This document shows, piece after piece, positions 17,554-27,023 of a stretch of DNA of 64,000 nt. The translations under genes were made by a program, and so were the position numbers. Every line of letters starts with the position of its first letter. Position 1 is the first letter of the stretch. Source of the DNA: Hellea sp. (lineage in GTDB: Bacteria > Pseudomonadota > Alphaproteobacteria > Caulobacterales > Maricaulaceae); contig JAHDDX010000004.1 of NCBI GenBank assembly GCA_020629135.1, positions 19,026-83,025 of the forward strand. Reading direction: 5' to 3'. Under the pieces are notes generated by a model. The model was not told the DNA's origin, made no database searches, and saw only the letters and a program-made list of their open reading frames with translations.

Positions 17554-18939
17554 TTACATCTGCATGGTCCAGCCTTCGACGCCCATAGCCGCCTGACGAA
17601 TGGCTTCGGACAAGGTCGGGTGTGCATGACAGGTTCGTGCGATATCTTCTGACGCCGCGCGGAATTCCATCGCCACACAGAGCTCACCGATCATTTCGCC
17701 AGCACATACGCCGATCATATGGGCCCCCAAAATTTCATCTGTCTCAGCATGGGCTAGAATTTTGACAAACCCATCCGTGTCGTGATTGGCCCGAGCACGG
17801 GAGTTAGCCGTAAAAGGAAACTTACCGGCTTTGAATGGAATACCAGCCGCTTTAAGTTCTTCTTCGGTTTTACCGACAGCGGCGATTTCCGGCTTGGTAT
17901 ATACCACGCCAGGGATAACGTCGTAATTCACATGTCCGGCTTTACCTGCAATCTGCTCAGCCACTGCAACGCCTTCGTCTTCGGCTTTGTGGGCCAGCAT
18001 CGGACCATGGGTGCAATCGCCGATTGCCCAGATTCCAGCAACATTGGTTTTGAAATGATCGGTTTCGATAAAGCCGCGCTTATCAGTGGTGACATTGATT
18101 GTGTCGAGCCCGAGTCCTTCCGTGTAAGGACGGCGTCCGATACACACCAATACAACATCTGCATCAAGCGTGGCCTCATCACCGCCTTTGGACGGTTCCA
18201 TTGTCACTTTGAGCTTGGTCTTGAGTTTTTCAATTCCGGTGACTTTATGGCCGAGCTTGAATTTCATTTTTTGCTTTTTGAAGACGCGCAGGCCCATTTT
18301 CTGAACCTCGGCATCCATACCTGGCAGAATATGGTCCAGATATTCAACGACGGTAACTTCTGCGCCCAAACGCCGCCAGACAGAACCAAGCTCAAGCCCG
18401 ATAACGCCGCCGCCAATAACGACCATCTTACCCGGAACTTTGGACAATTCCAGCGCACCCGTTGAAGAGACAATACGTTCTTCGTCAATCTCAATCCCCG
18501 GTAGGGTTGCAACTTCGGAGCCTGTCGCAATGACAATATTTTTGGTCGCCAGTTTTTTCCCATCAACATCTACCGTATTGGGATCAACAATTTTACCGGT
18601 TCCCGAGATATGCTCGACATTGTTCTTTTTAAACAGATAGGCAATGCCCTGGGTCAGGCCATCTACGGTTTTATCCTTGGAAGCCATGAGTTGTTTATGA
18701 TCCAGGGATACGCTGGTCTTGATGCCCATGTCTGCGAAATCTTTTTCCGCTGCTTCGTAAAGTTCAGTCGCGTGCAAAAGGGCCTTGGACGGAATACACC
18801 CCACATTCAGGCATGTTCCGCCGAGAGTCTTCCGTTTCTCAATACAGGCCACTTTCAGGCCGAGCTGACCCGCCCGAATGGCACAATTATAACCCCCCGG
18901 ACCACCGCCTATTACGATGACGTCATAAGTGTCTGACAT
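17554..18939 (-). CDS. lpdA: Dihydrolipoyl dehydrogenase (E3)
   Basis: 461 residues from ATG 18939, chosen because [17 protein letters not shown] is the family start; a GTG at 18969 would start inside a hairpin. The FAD-binding GGGPGG, redox disulfide [16 protein letters not shown]-binding [12 protein letters not shown] and the C-terminal HAHPTLSEA His/Glu pair are all present. It reoxidises dihydrolipoamide of E2 with NAD+ for the 2-oxoglutarate and other 2-oxoacid dehydrogenases. It is the last gene of the suc cluster. Its AGGAG ribosome site lies inside a long hairpin (18946-18985), suggesting separate control from sucAB. Confidence 0.97.
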   Translation of the reverse strand: MSDTYDVIVIGGGPGGYNCAIRAGQLGLKVACIEKRKTLGGTCLNVGCIPSKALLHATELYEAAEKDFADMGIKTSVSLDHKQLMASKDKTVDGLTQGIAYLFKKNNVEHISGTGKIVDPNTVDVDGKKLATKNIVIATGSEVATLPGIEIDEERIVSSTGALELSKVPGKMVVIGGGVIGLELGSVWRRLGAEVTVVEYLDHILPGMDAEVQKMGLRVFKKQKMKFKLGHKVTGIEKLKTKLKVTMEPSKGGDEATLDADVVLVCIGRRPYTEGLGLDTINVTTDKRGFIETDHFKTNVAGIWAIGDCTHGPMLAHKAEDEGVAVAEQIAGKAGHVNYDVIPGVVYTKPEIAAVGKTEEELKAAGIPFKAGKFPFTANSRARANHDTDGFVKILAHAETDEILGAHMIGVCAGEMIGELCVAMEFRAASEDIARTCHAHPTLSEAIRQAAMGVEGWTMQM

Positions 18940-18945
18940 GAAAAA

Positions 18946-18985
18946 CTCCTGCGCATAAATTTGGGTCACCCCATACGCGCAGGAG
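18946..18985 (-). promoter_or_regulatory. SD-masking hairpin / attenuator upstream of lpdA
   Basis: On the reverse strand CTCCTGCGCGTA (18985-18974) pairs with TATGCGCAGGAG (18957-18946) over 12 bp with one wobble. This is capped by TGGG/CCCA with a GTGA (GNRA) tetraloop and a 4-nt AATT bulge. The 3' arm contains the lpdA Shine-Dalgarno AGGAG, and TTTTTC-ATG follows. It could be an intrinsic terminator/attenuator, an RNA thermometer or a protein-controlled leader. The pairing is seen directly; the role is inference. Confidence 0.7.
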
Positions 18986-19005
18986 GAATTCGGGTCAATG
19001 TGTGT

Positions 19006-19437
19006 TTAACGAAGGACGCCGTTATCCGTGTTTTTCTTGGCAAACCATATTAGCAAAATCGCTACAATAATCACGGCGACGACCTGAATTTTACCGGCCG
19101 CGCCACCCGCATTTATTGCGCCGGACATAAACATCCAGATATTATGAACGACGACCCCGATTAAAGACAAAATAAACAAATGTTTTGCCCATGCCTTTCT
19201 CAGCAGCAATGCGATACACCCAAGCACGCCGCCAAATACAGCAATCGCGAACGCCCCGGTTGCCCATGCAGGTTTGCTGGCAAACACGGCAGCCATTTCT
19301 TCCCCGTATGATTCGACCATGATTTCTGGTGGCGCCATGGCCATGCCGAGATAAGCCATTACACCCATCAGATTCCACAAAAGTGCCAAGATTGCGATGA
19401 CCCAGAAACTGGTCGTTGGTTTGATTACGTCTGACAT
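19006..19437 (-). CDS. Four-helix membrane protein of unknown function in the suc operon
   Basis: 143 residues with four hydrophobic segments (about 11-33, 58-79, 85-105, 115-134) and short loops; no family name can be given with confidence. It lies between sucB and lpdA on the same strand (63 bp after sucB, 66 bp before lpdA), a slot where related genomes often carry small membrane proteins (recollection, not checked). ATG 19437 directly follows a 12-bp stem-loop that contains its GGGGAG ribosome site. A role in respiration or membrane attachment of the dehydrogenase would be speculation. Confidence 0.8.
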   Translation of the reverse strand: MSDVIKPTTSFWVIAILALLWNLMGVMAYLGMAMAPPEIMVESYGEEMAAVFASKPAWATGAFAIAVFGGVLGCIALLLRKAWAKHLFILSLIGVVVHNIWMFMSGAINAGGAAGKIQVVAVIIVAILLIWFAKKNTDNGVLR

Positions 19438-19472
19438 AAATTCTCCCCTTTATGTATTTTAGAGGAGAATTT
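19438..19472 (-). promoter_or_regulatory. SD-masking hairpin upstream of the 4TM gene
   Basis: On the reverse strand AAATTCTCCTCT (19472-19461) pairs with AGGGGAGAATTT (19449-19438): 12 bp, one G-T wobble, 11-nt loop, and the ATG follows with no gap. The Shine-Dalgarno GGGGAG and the whole spacer are in the 3' arm. Because it follows sucB it may also trim or attenuate the sucAB transcript. Confidence 0.7.
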
Positions 19473-19499
19473 TATCGATTAACGAAAAACAAGTCGAGT

Positions 19500-21026
19500 C
19501 TAAAGATCGAGCAGCAAACGTTCCGGATCTTCGAGGCATTCCTTGACGCGGACGAGGAAAGTCACGGCCTCTTTGCCATCAACGATCCGGTGGTCATAGG
19601 ACAGCGCCAGATACATCATTGGACGAATGACGATTTGATCGTGAATTACGACCGCACGTTTCTCGATCTTATGCATACCCAGAATACCGGATTGCGGCGG
19701 GTTCAGAATAGGCGAGCTCATCAATGAACCGTAAACGCCGCCATTTGAAATCGTGAATGTGCCGCCCGACATATCATCCATAGACAGGTTGCCGTCGCGG
19801 GCTTTCTGGCCGAGGGCAGAAATACCTTTTTCGATGCCGCCCAGTGAAAGTTCGTCACAATCGCGCAGAACCGGAACAACCAGGCCTTTATCGGTCCCGA
19901 CCGCAATACTGATATCATAGTAATTTTTGAAAATAATATCTGTACCGTCAATTTCGGCGTTCACAGATGGAACGTCTTTCAGAGCCTGCACACAGGCTTT
20001 GACGAAGAAGCTCATGAAACCCAGCTTGATGCCATGTTTCTTGATGAACAGCTCTTTATATTGCGAGCGCATCGCCATGATCTCGCTCATATCCGCCTCA
20101 TTATAAGTGGTGAGCATGGCGGCTGTATTCTGAGCGTCCTTCAGGCGGCGGGCGATGGTCTGACGCAAACGTGACATGCGCACACGTTCCTCGCGCGGAT
20201 GATCAGTCCGCGGCGCTTTGGGCGCGGCTGGCGTTGGTGCCGGTGCAGACGGCGCCGGTGCGCTCGCTGGCGGATTAGCCTTGGCGTTCAACGCGTCCGC
20301 TTTGGTGATACGGCCGTCTTTGCCCGTTCCGGAAATCGCACTGGCATCAAGGCCATTTTCACTGATCACGCGCTGAGCTGATGGCATGACTTTGTGATCG
20401 CCGCTGGATGCAGCAGCCGCAGGTGCAGCTTCGCTCGTGGTCGCCTGAGCCGAACTTGCCCCGCCAGAGGCACCAGCCATAAGTGTGCAAAGTGTCTGAC
20501 CGACCTTCGCAACTTCGCCTTCGGCGACCAGAATGTCACCCATTACACCGGATTCTGGGGCAACGAGTTCCTGGGCGGCTTTGTCCGTTTCCAGTTCAAC
20601 AATGGCTTCGTCCTTAGCCACCGCATCGCCAGGCTTTTTGAACCAGCTGGCCACGGTCACTTCAGACACGCTTTCGCCGACATTAGGCACATCAATATTC
20701 ATCGCATTACCGCCGGACGCCGCCTTTGGCTCAGCCGCCGATGCTGGGGCTTCCGCTGCGGCTGGCTCGGACGGCGCAGCAGCCGCGCCTGAACCATTGC
20801 CGAGACGAGCGATTAAAGCGCCAACGGCCGCGTTCTCGCCTTCTTGAACGACGATTTCTTCGAGCACACCGTCCTCGGGCGCCACGAGTTCCTGCGCGGC
20901 CTTGTCGGTCTCGAGCTCAACAATCGCTTCGTCCTTTTTCACCGTGTCGCCGACCTTTTTGAACCAGGTCGCGATGGTGACTTCGGAAACGCTTTCGCCA
21001 ACATTGGGTACGGTAATATCAGTCAT
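19500..21026 (-). CDS. sucB: 2-oxoglutarate dehydrogenase E2, dihydrolipoyl succinyltransferase with two lipoyl domains
   Basis: 508 residues from ATG 21026 ([12 protein letters not shown]). Two nearly identical lipoyl domains stand in tandem (about 1-76 and 108-183), each with the lipoyl-Lys motif [15 protein letters not shown] and joined by an Ala/Pro-rich linker. Then come a peripheral-subunit-binding domain (about 215-250, [13 protein letters not shown]) and the catalytic core ending with [13 protein letters not shown] (His-x3-Asp-Gly). It transfers succinyl groups to CoA. Most described OdhB/SucB proteins have one lipoyl domain, so this one is longer than usual. It lies 7 bp after sucA. 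Confidence 0.96.
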   Translation of the reverse strand: MTDITVPNVGESVSEVTIATWFKKVGDTVKKDEAIVELETDKAAQELVAPEDGVLEEIVVQEGENAAVGALIARLGNGSGAAAAPSEPAAAEAPASAAEPKAASGGNAMNIDVPNVGESVSEVTVASWFKKPGDAVAKDEAIVELETDKAAQELVAPESGVMGDILVAEGEVAKVGQTLCTLMAGASGGASSAQATTSEAAPAAAASSGDHKVMPSAQRVISENGLDASAISGTGKDGRITKADALNAKANPPASAPAPSAPAPTPAAPKAPRTDHPREERVRMSRLRQTIARRLKDAQNTAAMLTTYNEADMSEIMAMRSQYKELFIKKHGIKLGFMSFFVKACVQALKDVPSVNAEIDGTDIIFKNYYDISIAVGTDKGLVVPVLRDCDELSLGGIEKGISALGQKARDGNLSMDDMSGGTFTISNGGVYGSLMSSPILNPPQSGILGMHKIEKRAVVIHDQIVIRPMMYLALSYDHRIVDGKEAVTFLVRVKECLEDPERLLLDL

Positions 21027-21033
21027 ACTTACT

Positions 21034-24000
21034 CTACTTCGCAAAGGCGTCATCAAGGATCGCCTGTTGTTCTTTTTTGTGTTTAGCGGCAATACCCGTC
21101 GCCGTCGAGGCTGAAGCCTTGCGACCTATATAGGTTGGACGGGTCTGTTTCGCACCGATTTCAATAAGAGTTTCCTCAATAAAGGGTTCAATGAAGCTCC
21201 ACGCACCCATATTTTTTGGTTCTTCCTGACACCAGACCATATCCGCTGATTTAAATCGGGCTAATTCGGTTTCAAGCGCGTCACCCGGATAAGGGAATAG
21301 TTGATCCAGGCGCATCAGGTAGACATCATCAATACCGCGCTTTTCTCGCTCCTGGAACAGGTCAAAATAGACCTTACCCGAACACAGAATGACTCTTCTG
21401 ATCTTGTCATCAGCTGCCAGCTTAATAGTCGTAGTCTCGGGCTTATATTGCGCATCATCCCAAAGTACGCGGTGGAAATAGGTCCCCGGTCCCATTTCTT
21501 CAAGTGATGACACACACAGCGGGTGGCGCAACAGGCTTTTTGGGCTCATGACAATCAGGGGTTTGCGGAACTTTCGTTTAAGCTGTCGGCGAAGCACATG
21601 AAAATAATTGGCCGGGGTCGTCACATTCACGACCTGCATATTATCTTCGGCGCACATTTGCAGATAACGCTCAAGCCGGGCCGATGAATGCTCCGGGCCC
21701 TGCCCTTCATATCCATGGGGCAGAAGCATAACGAGGCCGGACATGCGGAGCCATTTCTGTTCAGCCGAACTGATAAACTGGTCAACCATGACCTGAGCCC
21801 CATTGGCAAAATCACCAAATTGCGCTTCCCAGATCGTCAGCGCATTAGGAGCGGCCGTCGAAAACCCGTATTCAAAACCCAGAACCGCTTCTTCGGACAG
21901 GTGGGAATTCATCACCTGATAATATTCCTTGGCAACGGTAATATGATTGAGCGGCGTATATTTATGACCATCTTCCTGGTCGATAAAATTGGATTGGCGC
22001 TGGGAGAATGTCCCGCGTTCACTATCCTGACCGGACAGGCGAACCGCATGGCCTTCTTCGATCAGCGTCCCAAACGCGAGATGCTCGGCCAAACCCCAAT
22101 CAATGCCTATACTGGCCTCAATTTTTTCTCGTCTCGCCTGAATAATACGCTTTAGTGTTCGGTGAATATTAAAACCGTCGGGAATTTTCGTAATTTCCTG
22201 GCCAATTCGCTTAAGCTGATCAAGCGCGACCGAAGTATCCCCAGAGCGCTTTCCGCCTTCGGGCAGACTTAGGCCCTGCCAAACCCCTTGCAGCCAGTCC
22301 GGCTGCTTGGTTTCAAAATCCTTGGCAAGGTCAAACTCGGCATCAAGATAAGCGTAAAACTCATCGACCATTTTCTGATAATCGCCCTCTGAAATCGTGC
22401 CATTGGCTTTCAGGCGGTCCGCATACATGCGCGCCACGGATGGCAGGCTGCGAATAACTTTATACATGATCGGCTGAGTGAAAGACGGGTCGTCGCCTTC
22501 ATTATGACCATAGCGGCGATAGCAGATAATATCGAGCACCACATCCTTGCCGAATTTCTGACGGTATTCCGTCGCGACCCGCGCCGCATAGACCACGGCT
22601 TCGGGGTCGTTACCGTTGACATGGAAAACGGGCGCTTCGACCATAAAGGCCACATCTGAACAATATTGCCCGGTGGCGTATTCTTCTGGCGTCGTGGTAA
22701 ATCCGATCTGGTTATTGACCACCACATGCAAGGTTCCGCCGGTTTTATATCCGACCAGTTGGGACATCTGGAAACTTTCCATCACGACCCCCTGCCCGGC
22801 AAAGGCGCTGTCACCATGCAGGATCACCGCCATGACCTGTTCCGGATTGGCGGTTTTATAAGTGCCGGACGCCATTTGTTGCTTGGCCCGGGTTTTCCCC
22901 ATGACAACCGGACCGACCACTTCAAGGTGGGACGGGTTCGGCGCCAAAGACAGATGAACACTATTGCCATCAAATTCACGGTCATCCGACACACCCAGGT
23001 GATATTTCACATCGCCGGAGCCGAAATCTTCGGCACCTGAGGCGACACCGCCTAGAAATTCAAAGAAAATCGCTGAATAGGGTTTTTGCATGACCGCGGC
23101 CATGACATTGAGACGTCCCCGATGGGGCATGCCGAAATTGATATCTTTGAGACCCAGCTGCCCACCGCGCTTGATGATTTGCTCCAGCGCAGGAACAAGG
23201 CTTTCCGCCCCGTCAATACCGAAGCGTTTTGTGCCCGGATAGCGCTTGTGCAAAAGCTGTTCAAAAGACTCGGCTTCAATACATTTTTGCAGGATCGAGC
23301 GGCGACCCTCAGGTGTGAACGAGATTTCTTTATCCGGGCCCTCAATGCGTTGCTGGATCCAGGATTTCTCTTCCGGATTGGACACATGCATGAACTGTAC
23401 GCCAAAGGTCGAACAATAGGTCCGCTCCATGATCTCAATGATTTGACGGAGCGACGCGGTTTCCAGCCCCATAACGCCGTCAATGAAGATCGGGCGATCA
23501 AGGTCAGATTCGGTGAAACCGTAACTGGTATATTCGAGTTCCGGATGGCGTTTCTTTTCACGTAGGCCAAGCGGATCGAGATCGGCTATCCGATGACCTC
23601 GAATACGGTAAGCCCGGATCAACATTAAGGCGCGCAGCGAGTCCTTGGTCGCTTGACGAATGTCTTCTTCGGAGGCGCCGCTCATCGCGCCTTTGACCCG
23701 GTTTTCGACCTGTTTTTCAACCGGCCAATCCCCCGTCAGCGCAGCTGTCAGTTCACCATTGGGTTCAACCGGCCAATTCTGCTTCTTCCAGACCGGGCCA
23801 TCAGCGTTTTTACGCGCCAACATACGGTCTTCCTGCAGGCTGGAGAAATAGTCGCGCCAGCTGGGATCAACGCTATTGGGGTTTTCCATATAGCGGGCCA
23901 GCATCTGGTCCAGATAGGCTGCATTGCCCCCGTCAAGGAACAGCGTATCCAGAAAAGCCTGGTTTTGGTCGGAACGCGACTTGTCCTTATTGTTTTTCAT
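21034..24000 (-). CDS. sucA: 2-oxoglutarate dehydrogenase E1
   Basis: 988 residues from ATG 24000. The E1o-type N-terminal motif [20 protein letters not shown] comes first, followed by thiamine-diphosphate domain sequences ([24 protein letters not shown]) and the C-terminal [13 protein letters not shown]. It decarboxylates 2-oxoglutarate and succinylates the E2 lipoyl arm. Its ATG overlaps by one base the TGA of the unknown gene 24000-24749 (TGATG), so it is probably translated by coupling to that gene and not directly from sucD as expected. Confidence 0.97.
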   Translation of the reverse strand: MKNNKDKSRSDQNQAFLDTLFLDGGNAAYLDQMLARYMENPNSVDPSWRDYFSSLQEDRMLARKNADGPVWKKQNWPVEPNGELTAALTGDWPVEKQVENRVKGAMSGASEEDIRQATKDSLRALMLIRAYRIRGHRIADLDPLGLREKKRHPELEYTSYGFTESDLDRPIFIDGVMGLETASLRQIIEIMERTYCSTFGVQFMHVSNPEEKSWIQQRIEGPDKEISFTPEGRRSILQKCIEAESFEQLLHKRYPGTKRFGIDGAESLVPALEQIIKRGGQLGLKDINFGMPHRGRLNVMAAVMQKPYSAIFFEFLGGVASGAEDFGSGDVKYHLGVSDDREFDGNSVHLSLAPNPSHLEVVGPVVMGKTRAKQQMASGTYKTANPEQVMAVILHGDSAFAGQGVVMESFQMSQLVGYKTGGTLHVVVNNQIGFTTTPEEYATGQYCSDVAFMVEAPVFHVNGNDPEAVVYAARVATEYRQKFGKDVVLDIICYRRYGHNEGDDPSFTQPIMYKVIRSLPSVARMYADRLKANGTISEGDYQKMVDEFYAYLDAEFDLAKDFETKQPDWLQGVWQGLSLPEGGKRSGDTSVALDQLKRIGQEITKIPDGFNIHRTLKRIIQARREKIEASIGIDWGLAEHLAFGTLIEEGHAVRLSGQDSERGTFSQRQSNFIDQEDGHKYTPLNHITVAKEYYQVMNSHLSEEAVLGFEYGFSTAAPNALTIWEAQFGDFANGAQVMVDQFISSAEQKWLRMSGLVMLLPHGYEGQGPEHSSARLERYLQMCAEDNMQVVNVTTPANYFHVLRRQLKRKFRKPLIVMSPKSLLRHPLCVSSLEEMGPGTYFHRVLWDDAQYKPETTTIKLAADDKIRRVILCSGKVYFDLFQEREKRGIDDVYLMRLDQLFPYPGDALETELARFKSADMVWCQEEPKNMGAWSFIEPFIEETLIEIGAKQTRPTYIGRKASASTATGIAAKHKKEQQAILDDAFAK

Positions 24001-24749
24001 CACATTACGCTTCGCTGATAATTTTCAGTTTCAAACAGAACAGTAAATGCAGGATCGGGCAAATTACCTTCAAACAACTTATCGTCAGGACAAAATTTTG
24101 CACTAAATAATGTCCCGTAACCGTCCGCGCACATTGAATATCTAGAACTGGACCTGACAAAACCTGCCTTCTCCCCGGAGACATCAAAGATTTCTGAAGA
24201 ATAATCTTTTGATTTTGTTCGGATATTTTCCGAATACGCAATCAAATGCATAAATTCGCTATTGGCTTGGCTTGCCATCAAATCGAAATAAATACGTTCA
24301 TTCGTTCGCGTTGCAAAAATGTTCTTTCGAGCAATCGCAAGAATTCCGGGACATTTTTCATTTGCAAAATATTTCACGTTTTCGCCCGGCCAATTTGATT
24401 TCGATTTTAAAAGAGATTGAAAATAATCCTGATCGCCTGGTTCTACACAAGAGAGTGAGGCTAATTTAAATATATTGAACCGATTAGATCTGAGAGTTTT
24501 TACTTCGTCGCTTGAAAGAAAAACATTCCTCCAACCGCCCTTAATTAAAACATGTTCAATGCAATTTAATAGTCGTTCTGGATGCTTATCCCGCACTGAT
24601 ATCATGAGGTTAATCGCTATGGAAAGTGCAACGAATTCTTCTTTTTCAAAACTCGATCCATCTAATGTTTTTTGTGTCACGCCAAAAGCACTAACCACTT
24701 CATTTTGGAATTGTGTCTCGTTGTGTAGCGTGAAACGGCGATAATCCAT
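24000..24749 (-). CDS. Unknown protein inserted between sucD and sucA
   Basis: 249 residues, no domain recognised. It is soluble, has no signal peptide, is rich in Phe/Asn/Lys/Ser, and the DNA is visibly more AT-rich than the flanking suc genes, with rare-looking codon choice. It starts 6 bp after the sucD stop, using the AAAGGG inside the sucD end, and ends in TGATG shared with sucA. The clean coupling on both sides argues for a stable, translated gene, not debris. In most Alphaproteobacteria sucD is followed directly by sucA. Composition suggests later acquisition (inference). Confidence 0.75.
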   Translation of the reverse strand: MDYRRFTLHNETQFQNEVVSAFGVTQKTLDGSSFEKEEFVALSIAINLMISVRDKHPERLLNCIEHVLIKGGWRNVFLSSDEVKTLRSNRFNIFKLASLSCVEPGDQDYFQSLLKSKSNWPGENVKYFANEKCPGILAIARKNIFATRTNERIYFDLMASQANSEFMHLIAYSENIRTKSKDYSSEIFDVSGEKAGFVRSSSRYSMCADGYGTLFSAKFCPDDKLFEGNLPDPAFTVLFETENYQRSVM

Positions 24750-24755
24750 AACGCA

Positions 24756-25640
24756 TTACCCTTTCAGGAGCTCCATCATAGTCTCGCCCAGCTTGGCTGG
24801 CGAGGCCGAAACGCGGATACCTGCAGCTTCCATGGCTGCAATTTTATCCTCAGCACCGCCTTTACCACCTGAGACAATCGCACCGGCATGGCCCATAGTC
24901 CGGCCCGGAGGTGCTGTACGTCCCGCAATAAAGCCAACAGTCGGTTTGGAGCGGCCTTTTTTGGCTTGATGGGCCAAATATTCTGCAGCTTCCTCTTCGG
25001 CGGAACCGCCAATTTCACCGATCATAATGATTTGTTTGGTGTCATCATCAGCCAGGAACATTTCCAGACAATCGATGAAATTCGTGCCGTTAATCGGATC
25101 ACCGCCTATACCAATCGCCGTGGTTTGGCCCAGTCCGACCTGAGTGGTTTGAAATACGGCTTCATAGGTCAGCGTGCCGGAGCGCGAAACCACGCCGCAA
25201 GAGCCTTTTTTGAAAATCTTGCCCGGCATAATGCCGATCTTGCATTCTTCAGGGGTCAAAACACCTGGACAGTTTGGCCCAACGAGGCGGGACCGAGACC
25301 CCTGCAGTGCCCGCTTAACCGGGATCATATCGGCCACAGGAATCCCTTCGGTAATCGCGATGATCAGTTCAATTTCTGCGTCAATGGCCTCAAGAATTGA
25401 ATCAGCCGCAAAACGCGGCGGCACATAAACGACAGAGGCCGTTGCGCCGGTCGCATGCTTGGCTTCGTGAACCGTGTTATAAACCGGCAGTCCGATATGG
25501 GTTTCACCGCCCCGGCCTGGCGTCACACCAGCCACCATTTGGGTGCCATATTCGAGGGCTTGCTCCGTATGGAAGGTGCCCGTTTTACCCGTCATACCCT
25601 GGGTGATGACTTTGGTATCTTTATTGATCAGTACTGACAT
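24756..25640 (-). CDS. sucD: Succinyl-CoA ligase, alpha subunit
   Basis: 294 residues, full length. The N-terminal CoA-binding Rossmann domain has [15 protein letters not shown], with GPNCPG and the ligase domain containing the phospho-His region [12 protein letters not shown]. With SucC it converts succinyl-CoA, ADP/GDP and phosphate to succinate, CoA and ATP/GTP. It starts 2 bp after sucC, so the two are coupled. Confidence 0.98.
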   Translation of the reverse strand: MSVLINKDTKVITQGMTGKTGTFHTEQALEYGTQMVAGVTPGRGGETHIGLPVYNTVHEAKHATGATASVVYVPPRFAADSILEAIDAEIELIIAITEGIPVADMIPVKRALQGSRSRLVGPNCPGVLTPEECKIGIMPGKIFKKGSCGVVSRSGTLTYEAVFQTTQVGLGQTTAIGIGGDPINGTNFIDCLEMFLADDDTKQIIMIGEIGGSAEEEAAEYLAHQAKKGRSKPTVGFIAGRTAPPGRTMGHAGAIVSGGKGGAEDKIAAMEAAGIRVSASPAKLGETMMELLKG

Positions 25641-25642
25641 GG

Positions 25643-26836
25643 TTACGCTCCCACCGCGGCGACAATTTTTTGCGCCGCATCATCCAGATCGTCCGCTGCA
25701 ATAACGTTCAGGTCGTTATTATTGATAATCTCTTTGCCTTTTTCGACATTGGTCCCTTCCAAGCGCACAACGAGCGGCACCGTCAGTCCGACATCTTTCA
25801 CCGCTTGGACAACGCCATTGGCAATGACGTCACATTTCATGATGCCGCCAAAGATATTGACCAGAATGCCTTCAACATTTGGATCAGAAGTGATGATTTT
25901 AAAAGCGGCCGTGACTTTCTCCGTCGTGGCGCCGCCGCCAACATCGAGGAAGTTGGCCGGTTCCTTGCCGTATAGCTTGATAATATCCATAGTCGACATG
26001 GCCAGACCCGCCCCATTGACCATACAGCCAATATTGCCGTCAAGCGCCACATATGACAGGTCATATTTGGCGGCTTCAATTTCTTTTTCGTCTTCCTCGG
26101 TTTCGTCGCGTAAAGCTTCGATGTCCGGATGACGAAACAGAGCGTTATTATCAAAGCTGATCTTGGCATCGAGACAATGAAGACGTTGATCCTCAGTAAC
26201 AATGAGCGGATTAATCTCGAGCATGCTCATATCTTTGGCCAGGAAGCCGTTATAAAGCGTCCGGCCGAGCTTATTGGCCTGTTTCGCGAGATCGCCGGTC
26301 AGATTCAACGCCCGGGCCAAAGTCCGTCCATGATGGGGCATGAAGCCGGTAGCGGGATCAATATCGAAATTGATCACTTTCTCCGGCGTGTCATGGGCGA
26401 CCTGTTCAATATCCATCCCGCCTTCGGTTGAAGCGATGAACGAGACACGTGAGGTTTCGCGATTGATGATAATGGACAAGTAAAATTCTTTTTCGATGTC
26501 CGAGCCATGCTCGATATAAAGCCGGTTGACCTGCTTGCCTTCAGGGCCGGTTTGCGCTGTCACCAAATGAGAGCCCAGCATTTGCTTGGCGTTTTCGACA
26601 ACTTCGTCAACCGACCAGGCCAGGCGAACGCCGCCCTTTTCACCAGCACTTTCCTCAATAAAGGTCCCTTTACCGCGTCCACCGGCGTGAATTTGCGATT
26701 TAACCACCCAAAGTGGTCCGCCTAGTTTTTCAGCCGCCGCTTTGGCTTCGCTGGCATCAAAAATAGCGATCCCTTCGGAAACGGGCGCGCCAAGTTCTTT
26801 AAGGACAGCTTTGCCCTGATATTCGTGTATGTTCAT
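25643..26836 (-). CDS. sucC: Succinyl-CoA ligase, beta subunit
   Basis: 397 residues starting [16 protein letters not shown], the standard family start, with ATP-grasp domain ([14 protein letters not shown]) and the C-terminal ligase domain ([15 protein letters not shown]). It is the first gene of the suc operon sucC-sucD-unknown-sucA-sucB-4TM-lpdA. The 187-bp gap to the divergent S41 protease gene should contain its promoter, but I could not assign boxes with confidence. malate dehydrogenase, often next to sucC, is not here. Confidence 0.98.
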   Translation of the reverse strand: MNIHEYQGKAVLKELGAPVSEGIAIFDASEAKAAAEKLGGPLWVVKSQIHAGGRGKGTFIEESAGEKGGVRLAWSVDEVVENAKQMLGSHLVTAQTGPEGKQVNRLYIEHGSDIEKEFYLSIIINRETSRVSFIASTEGGMDIEQVAHDTPEKVINFDIDPATGFMPHHGRTLARALNLTGDLAKQANKLGRTLYNGFLAKDMSMLEINPLIVTEDQRLHCLDAKISFDNNALFRHPDIEALRDETEEDEKEIEAAKYDLSYVALDGNIGCMVNGAGLAMSTMDIIKLYGKEPANFLDVGGGATTEKVTAAFKIITSDPNVEGILVNIFGGIMKCDVIANGVVQAVKDVGLTVPLVVRLEGTNVEKGKEIINNNDLNVIAADDLDDAAQKIVAAVGA

Positions 26837-27023
26837 GAAAAAATTCCGCTATCGATCATCGATTAGGTTGCAGGTTTGTCAAACACCTTAAAATTGAACC
26901 GGGTTTATAGAATCGTGGCAACCGACTCGCAACCGTAAAAGGCGGAAAAGGTTAGAATTTGAATATGCATCACATCTGCGTGTATTTATTGCGGGTTCAT
27001 GACGAGTTTGGTAAGAATCGGCT

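Noticed and set aside
17782-18465. Long open frame on the forward strand opposite lpdA
   Set aside because: It is the antisense shadow of the conserved lpdA coding sequence, with no family match or ribosome site.
20394-20962. Forward-strand open frames opposite sucB
   Set aside because: They arise from the Ala/Pro-rich linkers and duplicated lipoyl domains read in antisense.
26874-26884. Palindrome GTTTGTCAAAC before sucC
   Set aside because: Short, single copy and in AT-rich DNA; could be chance.
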